A DNA stretch of 64,000 nt from Talpa occidentalis (lineage: Eukaryota; Chordata; Mammalia; Eulipotyphla; Talpidae), in contig NW_026555331.1 in NCBI RefSeq assembly GCF_014898055.3, positions 97,982,684-98,046,683 of the forward strand. The letters are read 5' to 3'. Positions 12,168 through 23,592 of this stretch are shown in pieces (within the stretch, counting starts at the first letter, position 1; each line of letters opens with the position of its first letter). A model generated the notes under the pieces. It saw only the letters and a list, made by a program, of their open reading frames with translations. It was not told the DNA's origin and made no database searches. A program made the translations under genes and the position numbers.

Positions 12168-14556
12168 AAAATGTCATAACTTCCTTTCAGAGATTCTAAT
12201 TTTTAAAAAACTGGAAAAAGTTCATTAAGATTTTTCTCACACTTTATATTTTTTATGCTTTACTTACACCCCAAGAACATGATTTTATTGGCTCCTGAGT
12301 ATAATATAACATTCCCTAAGGATTTGAACTAAGGCAATAGCAATGGGGATGCAGACAGCAGAAAATTTCAGAAGGTAGAATTTAAAGAACTTGGTGATTT
12401 ACTGGCAAATGAGAGTATTAGGTATGGAATTTACTACCGTAGAACCATTCATAGATCCAAATAAAATCACACAGGAGAAAGCAAACATTTAGAAGCATAA
12501 AATTAAAATGTAGATTAATTCTTGTTATAGCACATAGAAGTAATTTGAAAATACATTTCCTCATGGTAGGAGAGTTATTTCCCCACTAAATCTATATAAA
12601 GTTTTATTTTTGAAAGTAGCAATTTAAAATAACTACCAACACCTAATTCATACTTGAGGTTCAGAATCAAAATATTACTTTTTTACTATCTAGAAGTATT
12701 TTTGATGACAGAGATTGTCTACTTATTTGGAGAAATTCAAGTGTTCATTACCAAATTCCATGTAAGTTTAGTCAATTGTGTATTATTGCTCAAATCTAAA
12801 TGACTTAAATTTCTCCCACCAATGCTAATGACTATGGGTAGATAATTAAAACATAATAATAAAGGAACCAGTTAGTTTCAGAGTCCAAAAGAACTCATTT
12901 TTGCTACAAAATTCTGAAGTGAAATGTTTCTTTGATACAAACATACAAAATCTATATGCACTCCTGTTCTCTGCTATGATGTCTGAAGGTTGTAATCCGT
13001 TCTTTATGTACTGGTGTTTTCTTGACCTGAAAGTATATAGGGAAATGCTGGCATTAAATGAAAATAAAAATAAAGTTTTGGGATTTTTTTGCCTTATTCC
13101 TAATGATGGCATGCTTTGGAATGTTGTTAATGGATGTTAACAAAATGAAAGAAAATATTCAGACTGATGCAGGATGTGTGTTCTGGCATAGAAACATGGT
13201 CTCTCCTACCTTTTCTCCAGCTCCTGCTTTCTCCCCAGCCTCCTCTTCTTTACTCATCTTTATATATTTTTTCTCCCCCATGGGTAGCAAATGTAAAAAT
13301 CAAAAAGAAAAACGGAGTTTGCTTCTGAATTCCTTATAGTAGGTGATCTGGCTGTCTTCTGACGTAGTCTTTCTTTTTCCATGGGGAAGACATCAGCATA
13401 AAGATGGTGACCCTATGCACTTGTTTTAGATGAGGATAAACAGAAAACGATATTACTTGCCTGAATGGAGTAGACTATCCCATGGAGGAGAATAATAGCT
13501 GTCTAGTTTCTGTTTTTCTAAAAAAGACCAGTGAGAATTTAAAAGCAAAAAGAACTGGAGATGAGGGTGAAAGATGATTACCTTAAGGATTAGAGCTGTT
13601 ATCCTGGAGAAGTCTGCAAATACTGTTTCTAAGTGATGGGCTGAAAGTCTCTTTAGTTGAAAATGAATTTCAACTAAGGGATTAGGCAGTAAATCTTTAT
13701 AGGAAAATACCTCTCTGCTAAGTTATTCATTATGATAGTATGATTTCAGTAAAAATGTATATTGTTTCACTCATTTAACCATGGTGTTATATAAATATTA
13801 TTTTTAAAAAATCAGAAGAAATACACCATTTTAAATAAGTTAAATTTTTTGTAATTTAAGCACAAGGTCAACTATTAATTAAAATAAAATCATCAGAAAT
13901 GATTCTTTTAATAACACTGCATTTTTTGGTCTTCTTACTCACTTTACATATTGAAATCTTTTAAGTGTTTCATTAAAATTCAGTAGTAGATGTAGGTTAC
14001 ATAGATGCCTTGTACATGGCTATATACTCTTGGCATTTTTTATTTTTGAAAAGTAATCAAAAACACATTGCGAGCACAAGGAACAGCATATATGCTTCAG
14101 GTTAACACAGTAATGGCTCTGACCTTTAACCCAGATGCAACTGTTCTGTCCTAACAGCTCTTTGTGAAAGGACACCAAATACTAAAGAAATTGGAAAGGT
14201 TAACAAAGTTAGCGGACAAAATAAACTTGATACTGAGAATGAACTTTCACATGTAGCAAAAAAATAAACACTGTTCTCTTAGGCCCATCATCAAAGGATG
14301 TTTAAGATGCCTATATGCTTCTTAGTGCTAAGTTCATACTCTTTGAGAATTGTTTATATAAAGGGTTACCAAATTCAGAGTGAGTCAGTTATTGTAAATT
14401 CATAGAAACTAATATGCATAGGATTATTTTAAAGGAACTGAAGTCCCAGCACCATTGGGCTGACAATAATACTTAAATTGCTGTCTTTCCAAGTCTTTTT
14501 CATGACATTCAAGTATTAAAAGGCATTTTTAACCCCCTTACATAGATATAAGTAAA

Positions 14557-14585
14557 TTTTTACGCTACATAACTTAGCGTAAAAA
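14557..14585. repeat. Perfect 10-bp inverted repeat
   Basis: TTTTTACGCT at 14557-14566 and AGCGTAAAAA at 14576-14585 are exact reverse complements separated by a 9-nt loop. Function unknown. Confidence 0.85.
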
Positions 14586-14789
14586 TATAAAAATATAACC
14601 TCAATTCTAAGTCATCAGAAAGTAATATAAAGCTTGCCTTCTGCTACTGACACATTTTAGAATTCACAGCTCAGGTTGACTCTACATGGGAATTACATAT
14701 CAGATTACTTTTCTTTTGTAGAAATGGTAAAGAGCAAAGTTACTGTAAAATTCTCTGTGTGATCACCTAAAACACAGGTGGAAAGATCA

Positions 14790-14824
14790 TTAAAAACACA
14801 CTGTAATGGTAGGTGTGTTTTTAA
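14790..14824. repeat. Perfect 12-bp inverted repeat
   Basis: TTAAAAACACAC at 14790-14801 and GTGTGTTTTTAA at 14813-14824 are exact reverse complements around an 11-nt loop. It could be the remnant of a palindromic mobile element or simply a local inverted duplication. Confidence 0.85.
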
Positions 14825-14967
14825 CTAGTTCTTATCATCTAAACATTTTCATTGGCATTTCCTAAAATCAACATATCACCGTAAAAATGGAAAGATGGCT
14901 TCTCTGTGCTGCACACAAATGTTCCTTAAAAGAAATTTCCCCCACTAAAACTCACCAAAGCACTCTT

Positions 14968-15303
14968 TTTTTTTTTTTTTTTTTTTTTATAGAGGCATGT
15001 TTTTATTTATTTTTATTTGTTTGTTTTGTTTATACATGCACTGGGTACAGTCAGAAGCGCGGGAGGGTGAGAGAATTCACCAGAGCCAGAACGGGGAGCA
15101 GAACAGGCAGAAGGACCGAAGTACACTGCTGAGGGGAGCAGCGGGCGGCAGGAGAGGTCTGCGCGCCATGTGGGACCCTCCTCCGGTGGCCGGGGAGCAG
15201 CCGGGGAGCAGCCGGGGAGCAGCCGGGGATCGAACCGGCGCCGCAGAGGCCACAGGCAGCTTCGCAACCCAGCACTCAACCGCTGCGCCACCGGGGAGGC
15301 CCT
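14968..15303 (-). mobile_element. Young tRNA-derived SINE, antisense
   Basis: GC- and CpG-rich copy with an intact B-box (complement of GGTTCGATCCC) and a long T-run that is the poly(A) tail. A perfect 13-bp duplication CCAAAGCACTCTT flanks it at 14955-14967 and 15304-15316. The region 15195-15232 holds three tandem copies of the 11-bp unit GGGGAGCAGCC, where other copies have one. Its 3' region (GTACCCAGTGC in sense) marks a subfamily shared with 30787 and 46118. Confidence 0.95.
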
Positions 15304-15316
15304 CCAAAGCACTCTT

Positions 15317-15707
15317 AACACTCTTATTTTTTGCAATGAGAAGCACAAGTTAGGGATTCTTCCCCCGCCCCGCCCTGTATCAAGAAAATAATGTTTATAT
15401 GAAAAGCAAAGCAAAGACAGACAAGAATGGTCATATCTGGTTTTGCATTTAAAAAGAAAATCCTTGATGGCCTAAAAAAAATTAAAACTTCAGGTGGTCT
15501 TATTTTTTAACTCAACAAAGTTCCACTGTTACACAACTCGTCTTACTAATTTATTGTTGGGCTTTGAAAAGCTTCTCCACATTGCCAGTCTTCCAAAATA
15601 TTGGTTGATGTGGCTAGCAGTCTTTCAGAAAACACCAGGATTAGTTGGGTATTTGCACACCTGCAAAGCTCATTTAATGACTAAAATTACAAATGCGGCA
15701 CAAGTAA

Positions 15708-15750
<43 letters not shown>

Positions 15751-17812
15751 TAGTGACCACAGCTATATAACACTATTTAGGCAATTGAGAATGTATGTCT
15801 ATATATTATGTATTCTAAAATGTAATTTTGATTGATTATTTTTCCATGTCAAATATTTTGATTTGCTGGAAGAGATGGCAAAATCCATAACAGAAATGAA
15901 CAACTTCATGAGAAAATGATTGCACAGCAAAAGCATTGGGCAAAGACTTTAATGATCTTGACAATCTTAAAGTCAATAAATAAATGAAAATGAAAAAGTA
16001 TACATGTAAATAATGAAGGACAGCATGGTTGATTATTTTTCTAAGAAATTACATTTTAATGCATTACCAGGAATACCTGGGCTAACAAAATTAAATTCCC
16101 AAGGAGGTGTTTTTTAGATGACTCATCCACCTTTATGTATATATTTTTGATCAAGAAATTTTCATCTTGATAATTTCTAGGTTTATTGAAAATTCTCTCT
16201 TCTTGTAAAATTTTTAACTAAATGCTGAGTTCTCTCCCTGATTGAATATACTTTTCTAAGAATATAATTTCTGGTGGGTTAACTGAGGCAAGGAGAGCTT
16301 AGGTATTAGGTACTAAAATTAAAACCAGAGCAATTGATACCATATAGGAATTTACCCGCTCCCCACTTCTGAAATCCATGGCAGATATACTAATGGTTTA
16401 GGAAACTTGAATATAGCCTCCCTTGAGTCTGTGCTCCTGGAAAGCTCTTAAATTAGCTAAATGATGAAATCAATTTGCAATCCTGCATTAAATGTTGTGA
16501 GTTTGAATACTTATTCTTTCACTCTCCCATGGAAATGATAACATCATCCTCTGCTTCACTGGCATGGGGATTAGTTCTAGAAAAGCATATGTAAAGATGC
16601 AGTGCATATTTTCCTTTTAAAATTGTATGATTATCCATAACAAACCCACTATATTTAAGAGACCTTTTATAAATGTCCCTATCGGATTATAATGTATTTT
16701 ATTTCTAAATCCATATTGCTCATCTTATGATCACTGTAACTAAATAAATTAATCATATTATAGAGTTAATCCAAAATGGAATTCTTTAAGATATTAGGTT
16801 TTATTTGTGAAAATGACTGCAGTTTATAGCACTGATGTAATTTCACTGTGGGTGCAGGAAAAGAAGAAATAAGCTTTGTACATAGGTAAATGAGTTTTAT
16901 GCTATCATCTTAAAGAGGAAAATGATCTTTGAAGACTGTGAAATCACAGTTTTCTAGAAATTAACACCTACTGCATAAATGTCTTATATTTTTCAGGCTG
17001 TAAGTAATTTGCTACTCAAATTTTCAACATTATTTGAGAATCAATTTTCAACTCAGAAAGCCTCTGGGCTTTGTAAATTGTGGATATAAGTGAATGGTAC
17101 TAAGTTATAATGAAGAGGCTGTAAATAAATGGAGGTTCTCCTTATGAGTGGGTGTGAGACAACATCTGCAAATTGCAGCCCAGATCCAACTTCAGGCTGT
17201 GTTTTCCCCAACATGACTCACTCAGTCATCATCCCCCAGTTTGTGTTATTACTGACTCCCAACTATGTGAAACACTCAGACAGTTGGGATTCCTTTTGGA
17301 ACACATACAAACAATTCAAATCTTCCAATTCAGATTATGCAGTTGAGCCTAAGGCTGTTTTGAAGAGAGAGAGGAAAAACCTAAAGGCTGTCTGTGGCTC
17401 ATGGATATGGTGTTGTGGGGCTGGTGGTAGAAACCTAGGGTGTTAGTTAATACAGGAAGATTCTCCCCTGTCCTCCCCGTATCTCAGTCTATTTGTCTTT
17501 TTCTCTCCACCCCCTATTTTCCCCACCACCTTTCTTCCTTCAAGGCCTCCTCCCCTTACATTTCTGAGGCAGCTGATCTTCCTACCAAAGTAACCTAGGT
17601 AGTTTACCTTAGGTAAACCAAAAAATCCATTTCTCTTCAGGTTTTCATCCTTAGAGTGAGTCTAAATAAAGTCTCATTCTGATCATAGATATTTATTTCA
17701 TTAGAATCTGCAAGAATTGCTTATCTTCTACCAAAACTGTTGAACTCTAAACACAATTATCATAAAATTGTCATAGATAGAAACTTTTCCTTATTTCTTT
17801 TATTTTTAGCTT
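15317..17812. other. Unique AT-rich non-coding sequence
   Basis: No gene recognised. Contains a (TA)n microsatellite at 15712-15746 and a short inverted repeat GTTTACC/GGTAAAC around 17609-17625 just outside known repeats. Confidence 0.4.
15712..15746. repeat. (TA)n microsatellite
   Basis: About 35 bp of uninterrupted alternating A and T. Confidence 0.95.
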
Positions 17813-18110
17813 TTTTTATTTTAAAATTTAAAATATAATTCACATATCTCAAAACTCACCTTTTAAAATGTATGATTCAGTGGTACATTTACAATTATGT
17901 AGCCATTACCAATATCTAATTCAAAGTGCCAATTTTCGTATAAATGGAATCATAAAAATATAGCTATTTGTGACTAGCTTTTTTCACCAGGTATTCTATT
18001 TTCTATAATCATTAATGACTGAATAATATCCCAGTGTGTGGATACACCACATCCCATATATCCATTCATCATTTGATAGACATTTTACAGGAAAATGATT
18101 TTCTTTTTCC
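17813..18110 (-). mobile_element. Old L1M 3' region, antisense
   Basis: The sequence AATATAATTCACATATC, followed by a long stretch with ATGGAATCATA, ATAATATCCCAGTGTGTGG and CCATTCATCATTTGATAG, matches the antisense view of L1M ORF2 3' end and 3'UTR. Strongly diverged. Confidence 0.7.
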
Positions 18111-18222
18111 CCTATCTCTCTCTTTTTTTGCCTCATATTATTCTTCTAGTTTTGTTCTCCTTAAGATTTTTATTATATTTATTTGATTTCACACATGGAA
18201 AAATCTCATATTGCCTTCTAAA

Positions 18223-18388
18223 CTAATGTTTCTCAACCTTTACTATGTATGTAAAACACATTGGGATTTTTTTTTTAATATAAACTCTAATTCAGCAAAT
18301 CAAGCTATGAGCCTATGATGTTTCATTTTTAAAAAGTTCCCAGGGAATGCTGATGCTGCTGCCCTAGACTACTCTTTGAATACCAATG
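18223..18388 (+). mobile_element. MER20 (hAT-Charlie) DNA transposon fossil
   Basis: Begins near GTTTCTCAACCTTTA, has AAGTTCCCAGGGAATGCTG followed by ATGCTGCTGCCC, and ends TTTGAATACCAATG. These correspond to the MER20 consensus (GTTCTCAAACTTTAG ... AAGTTCCCAGGTGATGCTG ... TTTGAGAACCACTG). Non-autonomous, no coding capacity. Confidence 0.75.
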
Positions 18389-18589
18389 ATTCCAGCCATG
18401 TGTTGTGTTTTTTTGAAAGGGAATATTCTAAGTGGTCTAGTTCTTGCAGTCATACATAGAGGTGTTTTCACAAATTTAAAGTTTATCTGCATATTTTATT
18501 AATGACTATTGAATTCATTCCCTCATTGCTTTTACTTAATATTTAACCAAGAAATATTATAATAGTTTAAACAAGATTTGGCAATCTAA

Positions 18590-18764
18590 GACCAGTGATT
18601 TTTTTGCCTACACCTGTTATTGTAAGAAAAGCCTTATTTTAACCTACCCATATCTATTCACTGGCCTGTTGTCCACTGCTGCTTTAAACTACAAAAGCAG
18701 AGTTTAATAACTAATGTTTTTCTAATTGTGGCACATGGACTACACAGTCTAAGGTATCTAGCCC
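18590..18764 (-). mobile_element. hAT-Charlie non-autonomous element, first half, antisense
   Basis: The segment parallels the antisense of a short hAT-Charlie family: CCTACACCTGTTATTGTAAG, then a spacer, then GGTATCTAGCCCT. It is interrupted by an L1 at 18765 and resumes at 19106 (TTTACAGAAAGCAATTTGG). Two more copies of this family occur at 44101 and 51193. I am unsure of the exact MER name. Confidence 0.55.
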
Positions 18765-19095
18765 TAAGAAAAATATTGGATGATTTCACTTATAGAGGGA
18801 AGGTAGGGGAAACCAATAATGGATCAGCAAAAATAAATAAATGAATAAAAAGACAAAACCAGAAGGTAATTATAAATTAGAGACATTTTCAGGGAAGGAG
18901 GTGGAAGAGGGATCAAAACAGGGGAAGAAAGAGCACAGGGGACTATGATGATGTTTCACAAGTGACTTGATGGTGGGATTTTATGGGAACTACACCTGAG
19001 AGGAGAACTCAAACATTGTACAAAAATGAACAATGATGTAATATATATGTATATATATATTTAAAATAAATAAATTAAATTAAAATAAAATAAAA
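18765..19095 (+). mobile_element. L1 3' end inserted in a hAT element
   Basis: The 3'UTR features include GGGATTTTATGGGAACTAC and CAAACATTGTACAAAAATG, ending in an A/T-rich tail with TAAAATAAAATAAAAT. A 10-bp duplication TATCTAGCCC lies at 18755-18764 and 19096-19105, and the surrounding hAT sequence is continuous across it. More diverged than the copy at 11196, hence older. Confidence 0.75.
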
Positions 19096-19105
19096 TATCT
19101 AGCCC

Positions 19106-19130
19106 CTTTACAGAAAGCAATTTGGACTTC
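19106..19130 (-). mobile_element. hAT-Charlie element, second half, antisense
   Basis: CTTTACAGAAAGCAATTTGG continues the element at 18590-18764 after the L1 insertion (consensus antisense CTTTACAGAAAAAGTTTGCC). Confidence 0.5.
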
Positions 19131-19439
19131 GGTTTTAAACAATTCAAATCAATGTACATAGGCATTGCATATATGTATCTGTTTATGTATGACTTAAAGA
19201 ATTTAGGGCATAGAACTGCAGTAATTTACCAAGAACATTTCATCAAGACAAAATTGATTCATAGAGACATCCATATATGCACTAGGTTTTAAAAATGATG
19301 CAATTAGAAAGCAGAAGCACAGTTAATATTTTCAACCACTTGAACACGTCTTTTATTCTCACTCTTAATTGGTGGCACCTTCCTTTCTATGAAAATGAAG
19401 ACTATAAAAAGAGAACTTCCATTTGTTCTATCACTGCAT

Positions 19440-20949
19440 CCTCTTTTCCTTGAATTTTAGCCTCTATGTGCTGGTTTCAGTCTACTTTCATCAGATGAAT
19501 TGTTTGTCCTCTTGACAAAGCCCACACTCTTCACTTGTGGACCACATTCCTACCACTAGCACCTACTTCAGAACTTGATGATAATGTATTTCTTACTCCT
19601 GTTAATCAAATTTGGTCATACCACTAGATTTTTTCCAAAAGCATATAAGTATATTCTCATTTTTTTAGTTATAAAATAAAATAATAACATTTTCTTGACT
19701 CTCTTTATTCCTCCATAATCACTCATTTTTTCTTCCCAATCAATGGTGGCTAATGTCCTCAAAAAAACTGTTTATATTTAGTTCCTTCCATTCTCTGTTG
19801 AGACTTCCTTAACTAAGCTTTCATTCCCATGTTTCCCCTGAATTTGCTCTTACTAAAACCACTACAGTGACCTCCCAAATATAAATTCCAGTGACCATTC
19901 TGAATACTAATTTTATAACTGACCATTTACACAGATGAGCACTCATTTTGTGACATATTTATCTCTTGGTGTCTAAGACCCATACTCTTCTTAGCTTCTT
20001 CTATTACTCCAGTAATTTCCCCTCATTTACATTAGCTATTTCCTTCTGATCTGCATATCCCTACTCATGGATTTTCTTCCTTTCTGTATATACATGCAAT
20101 TCCTTGATCTAATCAAGTTTAAAATATCACATATATGACAATAGCTTCAAGATTTATATCACACACCTAACATTTCCTGTGTAGTCTGCAGTCTTAAATC
20201 CATCTGCCTATGTACCATCTCCATTTGGATACCCAATGAGTGTCTCAAGCTTAATGTACTCACAACTAAATTGATGACTTTCTTCCTCACCCAGCATCTT
20301 ATTCTGTCTTATTCATCTCAGTGAATGGTAATTTCATTTTTACAGTTGCTCAGACCAAAAACCTTGGAATCATTCCCAATTCTTCTTTCTTTCACATCCC
20401 ATGTCCAATCCATCAAAACATCTTGTCAGCACTTTCTTTAAAATACATCTGGAATCCAACCACATTTCTTCATTTCTATACCCACCATCCTCATCCAATC
20501 TACCATCAGCTGTCACGTGGATTATTGTAATAGTTTCATGTTGGGTGTACCTGCTTTCCGATCCTGCCATCCTTTACTATTTTCGCTATATCAGTCAGTA
20601 ATTCTAATAGAATACCATGACAGTGGATACATCCTTCAATAACTTCCCATTGCACTCATAGTAAAAAGCCAATGTGTTTCCAATGGACATTAAGGACCTC
20701 ATGCCATCTCTGTGATTTTATGTGCTACTCTTTCCCTTTTGCTCACTCAATAACCTTTACCTCTTTGCTTTTTCATAAGCTTTTCAGTAATATTCATGTA
20801 ACTGAGTCTTTTTTTTTTTTTTTAATTTCACTTGGCTTGGAATACTCCCAGATTTTCTCAGGGTTCCTTCCTTCATTTCCCTCAGGTCTTAATTCAGTCC
20901 CTGTAAGATCTTCCTCCTTCCTTCTTCTCTGATTCAATATTTTCTATAG

Positions 20950-20954
<5 letters not shown>
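19440..20954 (+). mobile_element. L2 (LINE-2) element, coding strand, decayed
   Basis: The sequence follows the L2 reverse-transcriptase-to-3' region: TTTGCTCTTACTAAAACC, then CATCTCCATTTGGATACCCA, CAGTTGCTCAGACCAAAAAC, ACATCCCATGTCCAATCCAT, TGGATTATTGTAATAG and AACTTCCCATTGCACTCATA. All have close counterparts in the L2 consensus. The start is approximate. Multiple stops and indels destroy the frame. The element is interrupted by a SINE and its 3' end lies at 21209-21365. Confidence 0.8.
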
Positions 20955-20981
<27 letters not shown>

Positions 20982-21198
20982 TGCACGGGAGGGTGAGAGG
21001 ACTCACCAGAGCCAGAGCAGGGAACAGAACAGGCAGACTGACGAAGCACACTGCTGAGGGGAGCAGCGGGTGCGGCAGGAGAGGTCTGCACGCCATGCGG
21101 GACCCTCGCTGGCAGCCGGGGATCGAACTAGTGCTGTCGAGGCTGCGGGCAGCTTCGCAGCCCAGCGCTCAACCGCCGCGCCACCGGGGGAGGTCCTT
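20955..21198 (-). mobile_element. Young tRNA-derived SINE inserted in L2, antisense
   Basis: CpG-rich copy with a B-box (complement of GTTCGATCCC) and a 25-nt T-run as tail. The 10-bp repeat TATAGTTTTT flanks it at 20945-20954 and 21199-21208. It lacks the usual region between the body and the tail (the GTACCCAGTGC part), jumping directly to the A-rich end. Confidence 0.9.
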
Positions 21199-21208
21199 TA
21201 TAGTTTTT

Positions 21209-21365
21209 ATGACCCCAAAATAGATATTTTCTACTTGTATATTGAATCTGTCCTGCCATTAAAAATTTAAGCTTAGTGAGATTTGAATGTCTCTAGATTA
21301 TTCTTATATCCCTATGTGTGTCTGACACATTGTAGGTGTTAATATTATAAGTTGAATGAATGATT
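21209..21365 (+). mobile_element. L2 3' end, continuation after the SINE
   Basis: AATTTAAGCTTAGTGAGATTT, then CTGACACATTGTAGGTG and AAGTTGAATGAATG correspond to the L2 3' end (ATGTAAGCTCCATGAGG ... GGCACATAGTAGGTG ... TTGTTGAATGAATG). Confidence 0.75.
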
Positions 21366-21473
21366 TCAAACTAACTAAAAATTAAATTTACTCATATGAG
21401 GATACAACTAAAGACTCAAAACCTTTGACTTCTACATGGGAGGAGTTTCTCTGGCTAAAGAAATTTCAATTCC

Positions 21474-21740
21474 AGACCCTCTTTGGTGGTGCAAGGGGTT
21501 AAGTCTCAGCATTATGAAGCTACCCTCAGCTACTGCAGCACGAGTTTGATCCCTGGGCAGGGGAATGACCCACATGCTACAGCAAACCTCTCCTGTCTTA
21601 CCTGCTCAGCAGTGTATTTCACTAGATCGAACTGTTCTGCTCCCTACTCTATCTCTGGTGAATTCTCTCACTGCCCCCCACACCTCTGACCTGCACCCCA
21701 GCTCTTGTATGCATAAATAACTAAATCATTTTTAAAAAAG
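21474..21740 (+). mobile_element. Older tRNA-derived SINE
   Basis: Diverged head CCCTCTTTGGTGGTGCAAGG, B-box remnant AGTTTGATCCC, body with CTCAGCAGTGTATTTCA, tail ATGCATAAATAACTAAATCA. CpGs are mostly lost; target duplication not clear. Confidence 0.85.
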
Positions 21741-22795
21741 AGGATGCTCTGGGTGATGTTACTTGTCATTTTTCATTTTTTTCCTTGTCTTTTCTACACT
21801 AGATCAGTAGATTTAGTGCTTACTTTTGCCATCATTCAGAAAAACTTCAAATACTGTTAAAGGACTTGCCCCACAAATTATCTTCTTCTTATGTCTTCTT
21901 AGTCACCGGTACAGCACTGTGTCCACCTTTGTTTTAGCCAGAGAAACTCCTGAGATTATCTCCAAATATATACCACATATTCTGATTATAACAAAATAAA
22001 ACAAAAGTTTTATCTTATCGAATAATCCTCTTCAGAAAGAATTTAGCTATTATAAGAGAAATATTATAATATTATAGAAATATTATAGATTTTAGTTTAT
22101 AATGGTTGATTCCTTAAGTTCCCTTTTGAAGAATAGAATATTTTAATTATTTAATGGGAATAGAAAAAGAATCTTCCTGGTGCTTTCATTATACAATTCT
22201 CTTAAAAATGCTTATCATCATATATTTATTATTTCCATTTTTTAATACTTAAACCCTTGCATTGATTTCTGCATAGCAGTCTAAGAAAAAAAAAAGAGAC
22301 TTAAAAAACTTTCCAATAGTTTCCAAATTACCAAATTTATTTTTAGTCTACAGTCTTCACATATTCTTGAAAATATTTTTTTTAAGCCCAGCTTTTCTTA
22401 AAAATCTCTTCCCTTGACTTCTACATAACAGTTTTCTGTTTCTTTCTCTGGGCTTGACTGGATTAACATCAAATGTTCTTGGACCTTCCATCTTTTACTC
22501 AGGTTTTATTGGTGACTCCTTATAAGTCAGGTAATTTTCTCAACCAATTGGTAACCAGTTTGTAAATCTGTATCTCTGACTGTTTTCTTTTTCTAGGTTC
22601 TAGCCAATCATGACAGCTAGACTGACTCCTATTTATAAATTTTGTCAACCCTCATCTAAATTTGTTATCTGTCTGTCCTACCAATCCAACTTTCTTAAAT
22701 TTCTGATAATAGTTCATTTTTCTCCAAGTCATTCAAGTTTAAAATTTTAATCATCTACATTTTGCTAGCCTCCTTTGTTAATTGCAATGCCACCT
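21741..22795. other. Unique non-coding sequence
   Basis: T-rich sequence with no recognised gene; parts around 22400-22760 could be old L2-like material but I cannot support it. Confidence 0.35.
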
Positions 22796-23068
22796 GGGCC
22801 TCCCTGGTGGTGCATGGGTTAAAGACACTGCTGTCAAGCTGTGGCCAGCCACTGCAACACCAATTTGATACCCTGCTGGCCAGGGAACAACCCACATAGA
22901 GCAGCAGACTTCTCCTGCCTGCTGCTCCTTTCATCAGTGTATTTCAGTAGATCTGCTTGTTCTGCTACCCACTCTTTCTGGTGAATTTGCTCACCCCCCA
23001 CGACTCTGGCTTACACCCCAGTTCTTGTATGCATAAATAATTTTTTAAAAAATATCTTTAAAAAAAAT
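22796..23068 (+). mobile_element. Older tRNA-derived SINE
   Basis: Head GGGCCTCCCTGGTGGTGCAT, diverged B-box AATTTGATACCC, body and tail as in the family. The flanks show only an imperfect similarity (ATTG...CACC...CT), so I do not claim a target duplication. Confidence 0.85.
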
Positions 23069-23299
23069 TGACACCATCTTTTGAATTCGTTCTTCCTTCA
23101 TATATCAAATGCTCTATTCTCTCTTACTGTCTATATAAATCATTGTAAAAGTCTGTTAATTTTTCTTTTTTACTTCTAATTTCATCCTGCTCCACATATT
23201 AATCTAGTCTTAAATCATGTTTTTTGGTTTCAGATCACATGTCTAAATTCATGGTCCTACTCTCCTGAAATTCAGCTTTGCAGCACTAGCTTCTTGAGA

Positions 23300-23592
23300 G
23301 AATCTGAGGGTAAGTCTCCTTTAAAGTCCATGTCTGAAATCTACTTGCTTCTCAATATCATCCTCTACAAAGATTTCCCTAATAACTGTGCTGGAAGCCC
23401 TTCCACTCTCTCTGAACTCCCACATATCATCATTTTCCTGCATGGTTTGTTTTCTATGTGCATAATTGCTGTTTATTGTGCTAGTATATGCTCTTGGGAG
23501 ACCAATCTTATACTTAGTTATCTTTGTATTACCTATAGCAACTATTCCATCGCTTCATCTATCTTACGTACTTGATAATTGTTGAATGAATA
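23300..23592 (+). mobile_element. L2 3' end
   Basis: CTCTACAAAGATTTCCCT, CCCACATATCATCATTTTCC and AATTGTTGAATGAATAA follow the L2 3' terminal consensus (CCTTCCCTGACC ... TTGTTGAATGAATGA). Diverged, no coding capacity. Confidence 0.65.

Larger units (their letters stand above)
12183..14954. other. Unique AT-rich non-coding sequence
   Basis: No gene or repeat family recognised over about 2.8 kb. It holds two perfect hairpins at 14557-14585 and 14790-14824, described separately. Open frames near 12900-13340 lack recognisable protein character. Confidence 0.45.

Noticed and set aside
12846..13339. Cluster of overlapping 79-93 codon open frames on both strands
   Set aside because: No recognisable domain, AT-rich composition, and similar frames on both strands point to chance.
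15013..15414. Open frames of 133, 118 and 89 codons on both strands
   Set aside because: They lie across a GC-rich SINE, and the same peptide-like strings recur at every young SINE copy (30828-31070, 37311-37562, 46101-46376). They are repeat shadows.
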